The notes beneath the pieces were generated by a model. It saw only the letters and a program-made list of their open reading frames with translations, did not search any database and had not been told where the DNA came from. Source: Chitinophaga pinensis (lineage in GTDB: Bacteria; Bacteroidota; Bacteroidia; Flavobacteriales_D; Crocinitomicaceae). Taken from it: a stretch of 64,000 nt of DNA. Of this stretch, positions 18,148-27,537 are shown in pieces (position 1 is the stretch's first letter; every line of letters begins with the position of its first letter). The translations under genes and the position numbers were made by a program. The stretch lies in the NCBI GenBank assembly GCA_945863605.1, contig CAMAZP010000010.1:23429-87428 (forward strand), in the 5' to 3' direction.

Positions 18148-19158
18148 ATGAATGTAATCATACCAATGGCTGGACGCGGAAGCAGATTACGACCACATAC
18201 ATTAACAGGTCCCAAACCACTTGTTCCAGTGGGAGGAAAACCAATCGTTCATCGATTAGTAGAGGATATTGCTGCTGTTTGTGCTGAAAAAATTGAAAAA
18301 ATTGCTTTTGTAGTGGGTGATTTTGGTGCTGAAGTAGAAAAAGAATTATTAGAAGTGGCTGCTAGTCTTGGTGCTGTTGGTTCGATTCATTATCAAAATC
18401 AACCGCTGGGTACTGGTCACGCTGTATTGTGTGCAGCTGAAATGTTAGATGGACCTGTTGTTGTGGCTTTTGCAGATACATTGTTTAAAGCTGATTTCAA
18501 AATTTCGAAAGAAGACGAGGGAATATTGTGGGTAAAACAAATTGAAGACCCAAGTGCTTTTGGGGTAATCAAAATGAATGATAATAATGAAATTATTGAC
18601 TTTGTTGAAAAACCAAAAGATTTTGTTTCCGACTTAGCGATGATTGGAATTTACTACTTCAAAGATGGTGCAAGATTACATAAAGAATTGAACTATTTAG
18701 TTGATAATAATGTTTTGAAAAGTGGTGAATATCAATTACCTGACGCATTGAGAAGAATGACAGAATCGGGTTATGTTTTCAAACCGGGAGAAGTTAGCGA
18801 ATGGTTGGATTGTGGGAACAAAGAAGTAACCGTTTATACCAACCAACGTGTTTTAGATTATGATTTAGCAAAAGGAATTGAAATGATTCATTCATCTGCA
18901 TTAATCGTAAACAGTACAATTATTCCACCGTGTTATATTGGAGAGGATACAGTGATTAAAAATTCTGTTATTGGGCCGCACGTATCAATCGGAAAAGGTA
19001 CGCACATAGAATCAAGTGTAATTAAAAATACAAATATTCAATTAGATAGTCATATTGAAAATGCAGTAATTAGTAATTCAATGATTGGCTCGAAAGTTGT
19101 TTACAAAGCCGCACCTCAAGATTTGAGTATTGGTGACTTTAGTACATTAAATGCATAA
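18148..19158 (+). CDS. sugar-phosphate nucleotidyltransferase
   Basis: 336 residues. The N-terminal domain (1-235) is a GT-A-like nucleotidyltransferase: MNVIIPMAGRGSRLRPHT is the nucleotide-binding signature, followed by PKPLVPVGGKP and DTLF as the metal site. The C-terminal part (about 250-330) has hexapeptide-like left-handed beta-helix repeats (CYIGEDTVIKNSVIGPHVSI). It should form an NDP-sugar from a sugar-1-phosphate and NTP. Glucose-1-phosphate thymidylyl- or mannose-1-phosphate guanylyl-transfer are both possible. Its stop overlaps the next start by 8 bp. Confidence 0.85.
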   Translation: MNVIIPMAGRGSRLRPHTLTGPKPLVPVGGKPIVHRLVEDIAAVCAEKIEKIAFVVGDFGAEVEKELLEVAASLGAVGSIHYQNQPLGTGHAVLCAAEMLDGPVVVAFADTLFKADFKISKEDEGILWVKQIEDPSAFGVIKMNDNNEIIDFVEKPKDFVSDLAMIGIYYFKDGARLHKELNYLVDNNVLKSGEYQLPDALRRMTESGYVFKPGEVSEWLDCGNKEVTVYTNQRVLDYDLAKGIEMIHSSALIVNSTIIPPCYIGEDTVIKNSVIGPHVSIGKGTHIESSVIKNTNIQLDSHIENAVISNSMIGSKVVYKAAPQDLSIGDFSTLNA

Positions 19159-20845
19159 AAAATTATTTTTCTTTGTCTGCTTAATCGCGCTGACCGCTTG
19201 TAATTCTTCAAAAGAGAGTTTGAAAAGTGTTCATTCACCTGAATATATCAAAGCATTTCACGAAGGGGTACGATTGAAAATTAATGGAGAAACTGACGCA
19301 GCAATTGATAAATTCAAATTTTGCGCAGTTCAAGACCCAAATGACGATGGGGTGCAATTTGGTTTAGCACAATTGTACTTGATGAAAGACGATGTTGCAA
19401 ATGCTTATGTTCACACTAAAAAAGCGGTTGAATTAGATCCTGAAAATATCCATTATCAGACGGAGCTTGCATTTATGTATGAAGAATTAAAACAATATGA
19501 ATCGGCAGCTTTAGCTTTTGAGAAATTATCCAAAAAATATGTTCAAAACCTTGATTTTTACTTGGGTGCAGCTGAAAATTGGGCTAAAGCAAAAAAAATA
19601 AGTAAAGCAATTGAAACAATCAATATAATGGAGAAATATTCAGGAGCATCTCCAGAAAGAGCAATTCAAAAATTCAGACTATACTCAATAATAGATGATA
19701 AAAAAAATGCTTTGCAAACACTTTTAGATGCAAACAAAATATTTCCCGAAAATGCTAATATCATTGCCAATCTAGTAGATCTTTACATGCAACAAAAAAT
19801 GTATACGGAAGGTATGCAATTTTTAAATTCTTTGGTAGAAATAGATTCTACCAATGGCTTAGCACTAATGATGTTGGGTGAAATGCAAACTCAAAAAGGA
19901 GAAATAACAAAAGGAATAGTAAATCTAAAAAAAGCGATCAAATCAGATGGATTAAATTTAGATCAAAGAATGTCAATTTTGATTTCTATCGTTCAAAATT
20001 TCCCTAAAGATCCAGATTTGAAAGAATTGGTTGATTATATGATTTTTAAGTATCCTAAAAGTGCTAAATCACATGCCATTAGAGGCGATTATTATTTTAA
20101 AAATGATCAATTAGAAACAGCAATTCAATCGTATAAAAATGCAGTTGAAAGCGACCCAAACCTTTATGAAATTTGGAATCAGATTTTACTATTAGAATAC
20201 CAAAACAAATTTTGGGATATTCTATTGACTGACAGCGAAAATTGCTTATCACTATACCCACTTCAACCTTTACCTTATTTTACTTCTGGTATTGCTTTAA
20301 TTCAAAATAGAAATTATAGCCTTGCGGAAGAGCGTTTGAATGAAGCTTTGAATTTGATTTTGAGCGACCTAACACTTGAAGCTGAAGTGCTTGGGCAATT
20401 AGGGGAAGCAAATTTTGCGATGGGAAAAATTGAAGAAGGAAAATCGTATTACAAAAAAGCACTTGAAAAACAACCGAAAAGTCTATTCCTTAAAAATAAT
20501 TATGCTTACCGACTTTTATTACAAACTAATGAAATCGACAAAGCAGCAGCATTGATTACAGAAGTACTAGCTGAAAAACCTTATGACAATTGGTTTTTAA
20601 CAACAAAAGCATATTTATTATTCCGACAGGCTAAGTATTCAGAGGCTTTAAGTATCTATCTAGAATCAGACAAAGTATTATCAAGCGACAAAATTATCCT
20701 CGATCAATTAGGAGACTGTTACTATTTTTTGAAAGACAATGACAAAGCAGTTGACTATTGGAATAAAGCTAAAAAAGCAGGTTCAAGCAATCAATCTTTG
20801 GATAAAAAAATTCAATCTAAAACTTATTATGAACCGAAATTTTAG
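19151..20845 (+). CDS. TPR-repeat lipoprotein
   Basis: 564 residues with a lipoprotein signal (FFFVCLIALTAC, Cys about residue 17). Almost the whole mature protein is tetratricopeptide repeats, about 12-14 by the spacing of A-x-x-x-x-x-x-A-[LV]-x-[LK]-[DN]-P units (for example AYVHTKKAVELDPENIHYQT and AIQSYKNAVESDPNLYEIWN). Such proteins act as scaffolds at the outer membrane; no catalytic motif is seen. It overlaps the genes on both sides (8 bp upstream, 17 bp downstream), which argues for a shared function with the DUF4292 and EnvC-like proteins that follow. Confidence 0.85.
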   Translation: MHKKLFFFVCLIALTACNSSKESLKSVHSPEYIKAFHEGVRLKINGETDAAIDKFKFCAVQDPNDDGVQFGLAQLYLMKDDVANAYVHTKKAVELDPENIHYQTELAFMYEELKQYESAALAFEKLSKKYVQNLDFYLGAAENWAKAKKISKAIETINIMEKYSGASPERAIQKFRLYSIIDDKKNALQTLLDANKIFPENANIIANLVDLYMQQKMYTEGMQFLNSLVEIDSTNGLALMMLGEMQTQKGEITKGIVNLKKAIKSDGLNLDQRMSILISIVQNFPKDPDLKELVDYMIFKYPKSAKSHAIRGDYYFKNDQLETAIQSYKNAVESDPNLYEIWNQILLLEYQNKFWDILLTDSENCLSLYPLQPLPYFTSGIALIQNRNYSLAEERLNEALNLILSDLTLEAEVLGQLGEANFAMGKIEEGKSYYKKALEKQPKSLFLKNNYAYRLLLQTNEIDKAAALITEVLAEKPYDNWFLTTKAYLLFRQAKYSEALSIYLESDKVLSSDKIILDQLGDCYYFLKDNDKAVDYWNKAKKAGSSNQSLDKKIQSKTYYEPKF

Positions 20846-21644
20846 TTTCCTTTCACTTCTACTTCTATCGAGTTTGTTGTTTTCTTGCGCACTAAAAATG
20901 ACAGAAGAGATTGTTGTTGCAGAGAAATTGCATAAACGTAAAGAGAAAGAATTAGTGGCCGTTTTGGACAGCTTAGCTATGGTAAAACCTAAAACATTTT
21001 ACTCCAAATTGAGCGTAGATTTCAAAGATACATCAACGAATATTTCTTTTAAAACCTCATTAAAAATTGTAACAGATAGCGCTGTGAACGCTATAATCAC
21101 CTACGCAAAGATTCCAATTGTTACGGCGATGATTACTACTGACTCAATAATTGTAGTAAATAAAAGAGATAAGTGTTTTGAACGTGAAACACTTTCATAC
21201 ATCAAAGACAAATTTGGTATTGATTTTACCTACCAAAATATTGAAGAATTATTTTTAGGCAGACCATTAGATTATAATGTTAACCAAAAATATTTTGTTA
21301 TTCATGATCCTTATAATTATAGTATTTCTTCACACAAAAAACGTGAGCGTAAACGATTAGATCGTAAACCGAAAGAAGATATAGTTATCAATTATATTTT
21401 AACAAATGACGCAAAAGATCTAAAAAAAACAAGAATAACAAGTCCAAGTGATTCTACTGAGATTGAAGTTAATTATAACTCTCGTAAATTGATAAGTAAT
21501 TTAAACGTACCATATGAAGTAGTTATTAAAATAGTAACTCCTCGCAACATTATGTATATAAAACTTGAATACGAAAAAATTGAAATTGATGAAACACAAG
21601 AATTATTAATAATTATTCCAGAAAAATATGAAAAATGTAATTAA
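20829..21644 (+). CDS. DUF4292 lipoprotein
   Basis: 271 residues from the ATG at 20829. An upstream in-frame Met (20739) would lie inside the TPR gene and lacks a signal. The chosen start gives a clean lipoprotein signal (FSFLSLLLLSSLLFSC). The rest matches DUF4292, a Bacteroidota family with a LolA/LolB-like beta-structured pattern (about residues 55-240, FYSKLSVDFKD...). In this phylum it sits between a TPR protein and an EnvC-type protein, as here. A role in outer-membrane lipid or lipoprotein handling is a plausible inference, not shown. Confidence 0.8.
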   Translation: MNRNFSFLSLLLLSSLLFSCALKMTEEIVVAEKLHKRKEKELVAVLDSLAMVKPKTFYSKLSVDFKDTSTNISFKTSLKIVTDSAVNAIITYAKIPIVTAMITTDSIIVVNKRDKCFERETLSYIKDKFGIDFTYQNIEELFLGRPLDYNVNQKYFVIHDPYNYSISSHKKRERKRLDRKPKEDIVINYILTNDAKDLKKTRITSPSDSTEIEVNYNSRKLISNLNVPYEVVIKIVTPRNIMYIKLEYEKIEIDETQELLIIIPEKYEKCN

Positions 21645-22977
21645 TTTCTTTTTTGTATTATTTAGTTCTTCTCTTATTTTTTCACAAGGAACGAGTACAC
21701 AATTAAAACGAGAACAACAAAAATTAGAAAAGAAAATATCAAACACAAAAAATTTATTAAAAAAGGTTAAATCTAACACTGAGGCCTCACTAAATGAACT
21801 TCGATTGATTGATAATCAAATCAAAAGTCGTGAAGCTTTAGTGCGCATTTTTGATAATCAAGTACGTGTTGCTGAAATCAAAATAATTGAAAAAAAACAA
21901 GATATTTATCGATTGAATAAACGTTTGGAAAATTTAAAAAATCAATATAAATCAATGATTATTTATGCTTACAAACGAAGAAATAATTACGGGAAAATAA
22001 TGTTTATTTTATCTTCAAACAACTACAATGAAGCTTTAAAACGTAATAGTTATTTAAAAAAAACTGCAACTATTCAATTAAAACAAAGAGCCTTGATTAA
22101 GTACCACCAACAATTAATTGACAAAGAAATAAAAAATATAGACCAAGAAAAAGAATTAAAAATCTTGGCGATGGAAGAAAAGAAAAAAGAAAGAGAGCAA
22201 ATTGAAAAAGATAAAGTAGCAAAAGAAGTTTCATATGGAAAATTCAAAAAAGAAGAACAAAAATTGTATAATCAATTACAGTCTGACGAACTTAAAAAAC
22301 AAGAATTAAAGCGTAAAATTGATGCTGCTATTAAAAATGAAATAACAGCAGAAACTGAACGTCAACGTAAAGAAGAAGAAAGAAGACGTAAGACTGCAGA
22401 GGAAAAGAAACGTAAAGCAAATGAAACGAAAAAATCTGGTGATAAAACAAAACCGAATAACCCAACAGTAAAAGAAATAGATCCATTTGTGAATGATGTT
22501 CCTGAAAAAAAACCAGAATATGTGTACAAAGAGTCTCCCGAAGGAACAGCAATTGGAAAGAGCTTTGAAAGTAATAAAGGTCGTATGTCTTGGCCAGTTG
22601 GAAACGGAAGTATAACAGAGCGGTATGGTGTAAATGCTCATCCAACTTTGAAAGGTGTTACTACAAACAACAACGGAATTGATATTACTTGTTCTAAAGG
22701 CTCAACGGTTAGAGCGGTTTTTGAAGGAGAAGTAACAAGTGTTTTTAGTATTACTGGTGCTGGAAAAGTAGTCATTATCAAACACGGTTCCTATCGTACC
22801 GTTTACAGTAATCTTCAAGAAACATATGTGAAAACAGGAACACAAGTATCAACAAAACAGTCAATTGGTGTGTTACAAGAAGCAGATGGGAATATTTCAA
22901 TTTGTCACTTTGAAGTCCATTCAGTTGCAGGTGGTTTAACTAAAAGTTTAAATCCATCACTTTGGATTGGTAGATGA
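21628..22977 (+). CDS. EnvC-like murein hydrolase activator (degenerate LytM domain)
   Basis: 449 residues: a signal peptide (about 1-20), a long coiled coil (about 25-280, very Lys/Glu-rich), then a LytM/peptidase M23 domain (about 325-449). This is the EnvC layout. EnvC does not cut peptidoglycan itself; it activates amidases at the division site. Here the zinc ligands are also lost: the first His of HxGxD is Asn348 (NNGID), and the HxH pair reads I-C-H (residues 425-427). The Asp of GID and the HG..TVYSNL segment remain. Overlap with the DUF4292 gene (17 bp) indicates an operon. The protein probably acts in the periplasm during septum splitting. Confidence 0.85.
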   Translation: MKNVINFFFVLFSSSLIFSQGTSTQLKREQQKLEKKISNTKNLLKKVKSNTEASLNELRLIDNQIKSREALVRIFDNQVRVAEIKIIEKKQDIYRLNKRLENLKNQYKSMIIYAYKRRNNYGKIMFILSSNNYNEALKRNSYLKKTATIQLKQRALIKYHQQLIDKEIKNIDQEKELKILAMEEKKKEREQIEKDKVAKEVSYGKFKKEEQKLYNQLQSDELKKQELKRKIDAAIKNEITAETERQRKEEERRRKTAEEKKRKANETKKSGDKTKPNNPTVKEIDPFVNDVPEKKPEYVYKESPEGTAIGKSFESNKGRMSWPVGNGSITERYGVNAHPTLKGVTTNNNGIDITCSKGSTVRAVFEGEVTSVFSITGAGKVVIIKHGSYRTVYSNLQETYVKTGTQVSTKQSIGVLQEADGNISICHFEVHSVAGGLTKSLNPSLWIGR

Positions 22978-23040
22978 TTTCTTCTAACATCATTTTTAAT
23001 AAAACAACGATACTTTCGCAGAATCAAAAAACAAAACGAT

Positions 23041-23622
23041 ATGTTTACAGGAATTATTGAAGAAATTGGAACAGTAACTAACATTGTTCGTGAAGCAGGA
23101 AATATTCATTTTACAATTCAAGCGCAAATGACCTCTGAATTGAAGATAGATCAAAGTGTTGCTCACAACGGTTGTTGCTTAACAGTTGTTAATATAGATG
23201 GACAGAATTATACTGTGACTGCTATTCAAGAAACATTAGATAAAACAAATTTGAACTATTGGGAAAAAGGAACCAAGGTAAATTTGGAAAGATGCTTAGC
23301 TTTTAATGGTCGTTTGGACGGTCACATTGTTCAAGGTCATGTTGATACAATAGCTACTTGCACAAATATTGAAAATCAAAATGGAAGTTGGAAGTATACG
23401 TTTAAATACAATGACGACCAATTAACCGTTGAAAAAGGCTCAGTAACAATTAATGGAACTAGCTTAACTGTTGTTGATTCAAAAGAAAATTCATTCGCTG
23501 TTTGTATTATTCCATTTACCTATCAACAAACCAATTTTCATGAATTGAAAATGGGCGATATCGTAAATATCGAGTTCGATATTATTGGTAAATATGTAGC
23601 AAAATGGATGAGTAAGAATTAA
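23041..23622 (+). CDS. ribE: riboflavin synthase, alpha chain type
   Basis: 193 residues. It dismutates two 6,7-dimethyl-8-ribityllumazines into riboflavin and the pyrimidinedione precursor. Two homologous lumazine-binding barrels are visible. The first begins MFTGIIEEIGTV with AHNGCCLTVV. The second contains GHIVQGHVDTIA and TINGTSLTVV, and ends with a trimerising helix. There is no FMN riboswitch in the 63 bp before it. A TACTTTCG at 23011-23018 is a near match to the -7 box. Terminated by the hairpin at 23651-23684. Confidence 0.96.
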   Translation: MFTGIIEEIGTVTNIVREAGNIHFTIQAQMTSELKIDQSVAHNGCCLTVVNIDGQNYTVTAIQETLDKTNLNYWEKGTKVNLERCLAFNGRLDGHIVQGHVDTIATCTNIENQNGSWKYTFKYNDDQLTVEKGSVTINGTSLTVVDSKENSFAVCIIPFTYQQTNFHELKMGDIVNIEFDIIGKYVAKWMSKN

Positions 23623-23650
23623 TTATTTTCATTCTGGTATGAAAAAATTA

Positions 23651-23684
23651 AAATCCTATCAAAAAGTTTTGATAGGATTTTTCT
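23651..23684. terminator. bidirectional terminator between ribE and the aldehyde dehydrogenase gene
   Basis: The arms 23651-23664 and 23667-23680 are perfect complements (AAATCCTATC... with ...GATAGGATTT), and the T-rich right flank and A-rich left flank allow use on both strands. It lies between two convergent genes. Confidence 0.85.
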
Positions 23685-23692
23685 AAAAATAA

Positions 23693-25246
23693 CTACAAAT
23701 CAAATTTTATTCCTTGCGCTAATGGCAAACTATCTGAATAATTGATTGTGTTTGTTTGACGACGCATGTAAACTTTCCACGCATCAGAGCCAGATTCACG
23801 ACCACCACCAGTTTCTTTTTCACCACCAAAAGCTCCACCAATTTCAGCACCTGAAGTACCGATATTAACGTTAGCAATTCCACAATCGGAACCAGCTTGT
23901 GATAAAAACGCTTCTGATTCCTTCAAATCATTCGTCATAATCGCTGAAGACAATCCTTGTGGAACGCCGTTTTGTAAAGTAATCGCATTTTGAACACTAC
24001 CAGAATATTTAATCAAATACAAAATTGGTGCGAATGTTTCGTGTTGTACAATTGCATAGTGATTTTCTGCTTCAATGATACAAGGTTTTACATAACAACC
24101 TGATTCGTAACCAGCACCTTCTAAAACACCACCTTCAACCAATACATTTCCACCTTCTTTTTTCGCAGCTTCGATTGCATTCAAATAATTGGTAACCGCA
24201 TCTTTGTCAATCAACGGTCCAACGTGATTCGCTAAATCTAGTGGGTTTCCAATGCTTAATTGTTTATATGCATTTGTGATTGCGTCTCTTACTTTATCGT
24301 AAATCGTTTCGTGGATAATCAATCTTCTTGTTGAAGTACATCTTTGACCAGCAGTTCCAACGGCACCAAATACAGCTCCTGGAACAACCATTTTCAAATC
24401 AGCCGAAGGAGCAATAATGATGGCATTGTTTCCTCCTAACTCCAATAAAGAGCGACCTAAACGAGCGCCAACTGTTGCTCCAACTGATTTACCCATTCTT
24501 GTTGAGCCAGTTGCAGAAATTAACGGAACACGAACATCCTCTGCCATTAATTTTCCAATTTCAGCACCGCCAATAACAAGACCAGAAACACCTTCAGGAA
24601 CTCCATTTGCATCAAAAACTTCTTTTGTTATTTGTTGACAAGCGATTGCCGTAATTGGTGTTTTTTCAGATGGTTTCCAAACGCAGACGTCACCACAAAC
24701 CCAAGCAAGTGCAGTATTCCAATTCCAAACAGCAACTGGGAAATTAAATGCAGAAATAATTCCAACAATGCCAAGTGGGTGATATTGTTCGTACATTCTA
24801 TGTCCTGGACGTTCTGAATGCATTGTTAATCCATATAATTGTCTTGAAAGTCCAACTGCGAAATCACAAATGTCAATCATTTCCTGTACCTCACCCAAAC
24901 CTTCTTGAAGTGATTTACCCATTTCATAAGATACTAGTTTTCCGAGAGGCTCTTTGTAAAAACGAATTTTTTCAGCCAATTGACGCACAATTTCACCTCT
25001 TTTAGGAGCAGGAATCATTCTCCATTCTAAAAATGCTTCTTGTGCTTTTAAAATTACAGCTTCGTAATCAGCTTCAGTAGCTGCGTTTACAGAGGCAATT
25101 AACTTTCCATCTACAGGGGAAATAGAATCAATTTGTTCTCCTCTAGTTTTGAACCATTTACCTCCAGTGGAAGCACCGTTATTCATTTCTTCAATACCTA
25201 ATTGACTTAGGATTTCTTGAATTTCTGTTGTTGTTGTTTCTATCAT
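23693..25246 (-). CDS. aldehyde dehydrogenase, ALDH7 (aminoadipic semialdehyde) type
   Basis: 517 residues from the ATG at 25246. A longer reading to 25330 adds 28 residues that do not look like the family. Conserved parts: FNFPVAVWNWNTALAWVCGD, the NAD-binding VWKPSEKTP, the general base in LELGGNNA, and the nucleophile Cys in GTAGQRCTSTRR. The C-terminus GGGRESGSDAWKVYMRR is characteristic of antiquitin/ALDH7 enzymes. These oxidise alpha-aminoadipate semialdehyde in lysine breakdown or betaine aldehyde-like substrates. No lysine-degradation gene is adjacent, so the physiological substrate is inferred only. Confidence 0.9.
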   Translation of the reverse strand: MIETTTTEIQEILSQLGIEEMNNGASTGGKWFKTRGEQIDSISPVDGKLIASVNAATEADYEAVILKAQEAFLEWRMIPAPKRGEIVRQLAEKIRFYKEPLGKLVSYEMGKSLQEGLGEVQEMIDICDFAVGLSRQLYGLTMHSERPGHRMYEQYHPLGIVGIISAFNFPVAVWNWNTALAWVCGDVCVWKPSEKTPITAIACQQITKEVFDANGVPEGVSGLVIGGAEIGKLMAEDVRVPLISATGSTRMGKSVGATVGARLGRSLLELGGNNAIIIAPSADLKMVVPGAVFGAVGTAGQRCTSTRRLIIHETIYDKVRDAITNAYKQLSIGNPLDLANHVGPLIDKDAVTNYLNAIEAAKKEGGNVLVEGGVLEGAGYESGCYVKPCIIEAENHYAIVQHETFAPILYLIKYSGSVQNAITLQNGVPQGLSSAIMTNDLKESEAFLSQAGSDCGIANVNIGTSGAEIGGAFGGEKETGGGRESGSDAWKVYMRRQTNTINYSDSLPLAQGIKFDL

Positions 25247-25391
25247 TGTTTTGAATTGATGAACAAAGTTAATTCTATTTCTATTTATGCAAGTTGAAAG
25301 TTTGAAAAATGCAACATAGGTATCACACAATCTTTGATTTATCGTATTAAATATAGTTTGTATTTATAAATAAAAATAAACTTGATGAATC

Positions 25392-26291
25392 TCAAATTGA
25401 ATTTATTGTTGAATGGTTTTTTTGATAGTGTTTAATAATCCCATTCAAGACAACTACCAAAATAATGACAATTGAACCAATGTAAAAATTCATATTCAAT
25501 AATTTGTGTTCGTTGAGTATTACAATTGCCAATAAGATGGTATAAACTGGCTCTAAATTAATACTCAAAGAAGCTGTAAAAGCACCTAAACGTTTTACAA
25601 TTTCAATCATTACAAGAAAAGCAAACGAGGTACAAACAATCCCCAAAAATAATAACCAAGCTAAGTCAGAACCGGTCATTTTAAATAATTCGAGATCTAA
25701 TTTACCTTGCCAAGCTAAAAAGATTGTGACAAAAATAAATCCTATTATCATTTCATAAAATGTCATTTGTGACGATGGTACCTCCTCAGATAATTTGGCA
25801 TTGAAAACAGAAAATAATGCAGCGCATAGGGCCGATGCTAAACCAAAATACATTGCAGTTCGTTCCGTTGCATTGAAATCACCTGAAATGAAATAGATTC
25901 CAAAAATAACAATTGCACCCATTGCAAACTCAACCCATGAAAACTTTCGCTTCATCACAATTGGTTCAATCCAAGTTACGTGTAAAGTTGTAGTTGACAG
26001 ACATAAAACACCCAAAGAAGCAGTTGAAAGTTGAATCGAATAATAAAATGTTAACCAATGCGAGGCAACAAAAAAACCAACTATAACAATCTTCCATAGA
26101 TACTTTAATTCAATATTAAAGGAGCGCTTGGTCAAAATAAAAAATAACCCAAGAAAGAGCGGAGCAATAATTACTCTGTACCAAACAATTACAATTGCAT
26201 CTAAATGAATTAATTTTCCTAAAATTCCAGTAAAACCCCAAATGAAGATGATGAGGTGCATCAATATATGGAACTTATATTTTTGAAACAA
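25392..26291 (-). CDS. EamA/DMT-family permease
   Basis: 299 residues with ten predicted hydrophobic segments in two five-helix EamA halves (about 5-140 and 150-285). The first contains HLIIFIWGFTGILGKLI, and WYRVIIAPL is typical of helix 2. Members of the drug/metabolite transporter superfamily export amino acids, nucleobases or other small metabolites; the substrate cannot be predicted. It follows the DUF2911 gene after 6 bp on the same strand, so these two may be co-transcribed. Confidence 0.85.
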   Translation of the reverse strand: MFQKYKFHILMHLIIFIWGFTGILGKLIHLDAIVIVWYRVIIAPLFLGLFFILTKRSFNIELKYLWKIVIVGFFVASHWLTFYYSIQLSTASLGVLCLSTTTLHVTWIEPIVMKRKFSWVEFAMGAIVIFGIYFISGDFNATERTAMYFGLASALCAALFSVFNAKLSEEVPSSQMTFYEMIIGFIFVTIFLAWQGKLDLELFKMTGSDLAWLLFLGIVCTSFAFLVMIEIVKRLGAFTASLSINLEPVYTILLAIVILNEHKLLNMNFYIGSIVIILVVVLNGIIKHYQKNHSTINSI

Positions 26292-26297
26292 AACGGT

Positions 26298-27140
26298 TTA
26301 TTTTTTCTTACTCCAGTCCTCGATAGAAGCTTTATTCATTTTAACGTAGTTTTGATCTCCGTCTTTTTCTGCTGCTGCAATTGAGAAATTTGCTGTTTCA
26401 ATTGCTCCTTTGTAATCTCCAGTTGCAGCTTGAATTTGTGCTTTCAAACGCGACATCCAATAAGCTTCTGGACGTAATTCAACTGCTTTTGTTGACCAAG
26501 CTAACGCTTGTTTCAAGTCTGTTTTCTCTGTGAAATAGTAATTTGCAGCTTGGTGATAATCATTTGCCATTGGACCATCCATTGTTTTTTTGATGCTCGC
26601 CATTACCTTATCTCTCGTATTTAAAGTAAAAGGAAGATTAACACGTGTTTTGTCCCAAGAAATTTGAATTATAGCACTACTATTTTGAATATTATCAATG
26701 TTTATTGTCAAATTTTCAACCGCATCTGCTAAAGTTACAACAGGAGCAGATGTTCTCAAAGCTACTTTCTTTTCGTCCCAAGTTTCAGGTAAACCCCAAT
26801 TGGTAGTTTCTTTGTAGAAAACGATTTCCCAATTATCTTTTGTGGGTTTTACATAAATTGCATAAGAACCTGATTTTAAGGTGTCTTTACCAAAAATCAA
26901 AGCTTGACTTGTCGTTAAATTCGTTGTTTCATTCGCACCAAAACGCCACATTTCACCAAAAGGAACCACATCTCCAAATACAACTCGTTCTCTTTTCGCA
27001 GGTCGATTGTAAGAAATGGAAAGGTCAGCTAAACCTACACGTTGTTCGATTTTTCCTGCTGGACTTGCCTTAGGAACAGTAATTTGTGCATTCAACGAAA
27101 CTGTCAATAATGCAAAAGATGCTATCAATAATTTTTTCAT
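26298..27140 (-). CDS. DUF2911 exported protein
   Basis: 280 residues from the ATG at 27140, which begins a signal peptide (MKKLLIASFALLTVSLNAQ). The upstream 35 codons open in the frame are not signal-like. DUF2911 spans about residues 25-175, with PKASPAGKIEQRVGLADLSI, YNRPAKRERVVFGDVVPFG and WRFGANETT. The C-terminal third carries one or two TPR-like helical repeats (ALAWSTKAVELRPEAYW). The family is frequent in Bacteroidota and its function is unknown. A TAAATTTG box lies 18 bp upstream. Confidence 0.85.
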   Translation of the reverse strand: MKKLLIASFALLTVSLNAQITVPKASPAGKIEQRVGLADLSISYNRPAKRERVVFGDVVPFGEMWRFGANETTNLTTSQALIFGKDTLKSGSYAIYVKPTKDNWEIVFYKETTNWGLPETWDEKKVALRTSAPVVTLADAVENLTINIDNIQNSSAIIQISWDKTRVNLPFTLNTRDKVMASIKKTMDGPMANDYHQAANYYFTEKTDLKQALAWSTKAVELRPEAYWMSRLKAQIQAATGDYKGAIETANFSIAAAEKDGDQNYVKMNKASIEDWSKKK

Positions 27141-27158
27141 ATTTAATTTTTTAGTTTC

Positions 27159-27166
27159 CAAATTTA
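27159..27166 (-). promoter_or_regulatory. -7 box of the DUF2911 gene
   Basis: On the minus strand TAAATTTG matches TAnnTTTG exactly, 18 bp before the start codon. Confidence 0.4.
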
Positions 27167-27443
27167 CAATTTTAACAAGGAGTATGAAAGATTGTTTTGA
27201 AACAAATAAGCGAAATAGTAAATAATTGAAGACATTGTCGAACAACCTTTATAAAATTGTAGAGAATCTCTTAAATCAACTAGAGAAAAAGAAAATTGAT
27301 TGTTCAATTTGAATTAACAGGTACAAAATGGCTAGAATTTAGATAATTCATTCATATACCATAAGGAAATCGCTCTTATTTTTAAATTTATTTACGTATT
27401 TAACTTATTGTAAATAAATAATTTAATGATAATTTAAAATATT
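27167..27443. other. intergenic region between divergent DUF2911 and ATPase genes
   Basis: Very A/T-rich with no credible gene. It holds a perfect 10-bp inverted repeat (ATTTATTTAC at 27386-27395 with its complement at 27410-27419, 14-nt loop). The half-site array listed separately follows it. Confidence 0.4.
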
Positions 27444-27507
27444 TTACTCAATACATTGAGTTAAATTACTCAATTAAATGAGTAAAATTACTTATTGTGT
27501 TGAGTAA
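27444..27507. promoter_or_regulatory. array of TTACTCA/TGAGTAA half-sites before the first ATPase gene
   Basis: Five copies of the half-site, in alternating orientation, lie in 64 bp. ACTCAA/TTGAGT form an inverted pair at 27446-27461. TTACTCA/TGAGTAA form a perfect pair at 27466-27472 and 27479-27485. A fifth TGAGTAA is at 27501-27507. The array ends 30 bp before the ATG at 27538, where a repressor would act. Confidence 0.6.
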
Positions 27508-27537
27508 TTTATTAATTTCGCACTATAAAGTTCAATT

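Noticed and set aside
22306..22645. Hydrophobic open frames opposite the EnvC-like gene
   Set aside because: They mirror the Lys/Glu-rich coiled coil on the other strand, which always gives Phe/Leu-rich shadows.
22978..23040. FMN riboswitch before ribE
   Set aside because: Only 63 bp separate the genes, too short for the FMN aptamer.
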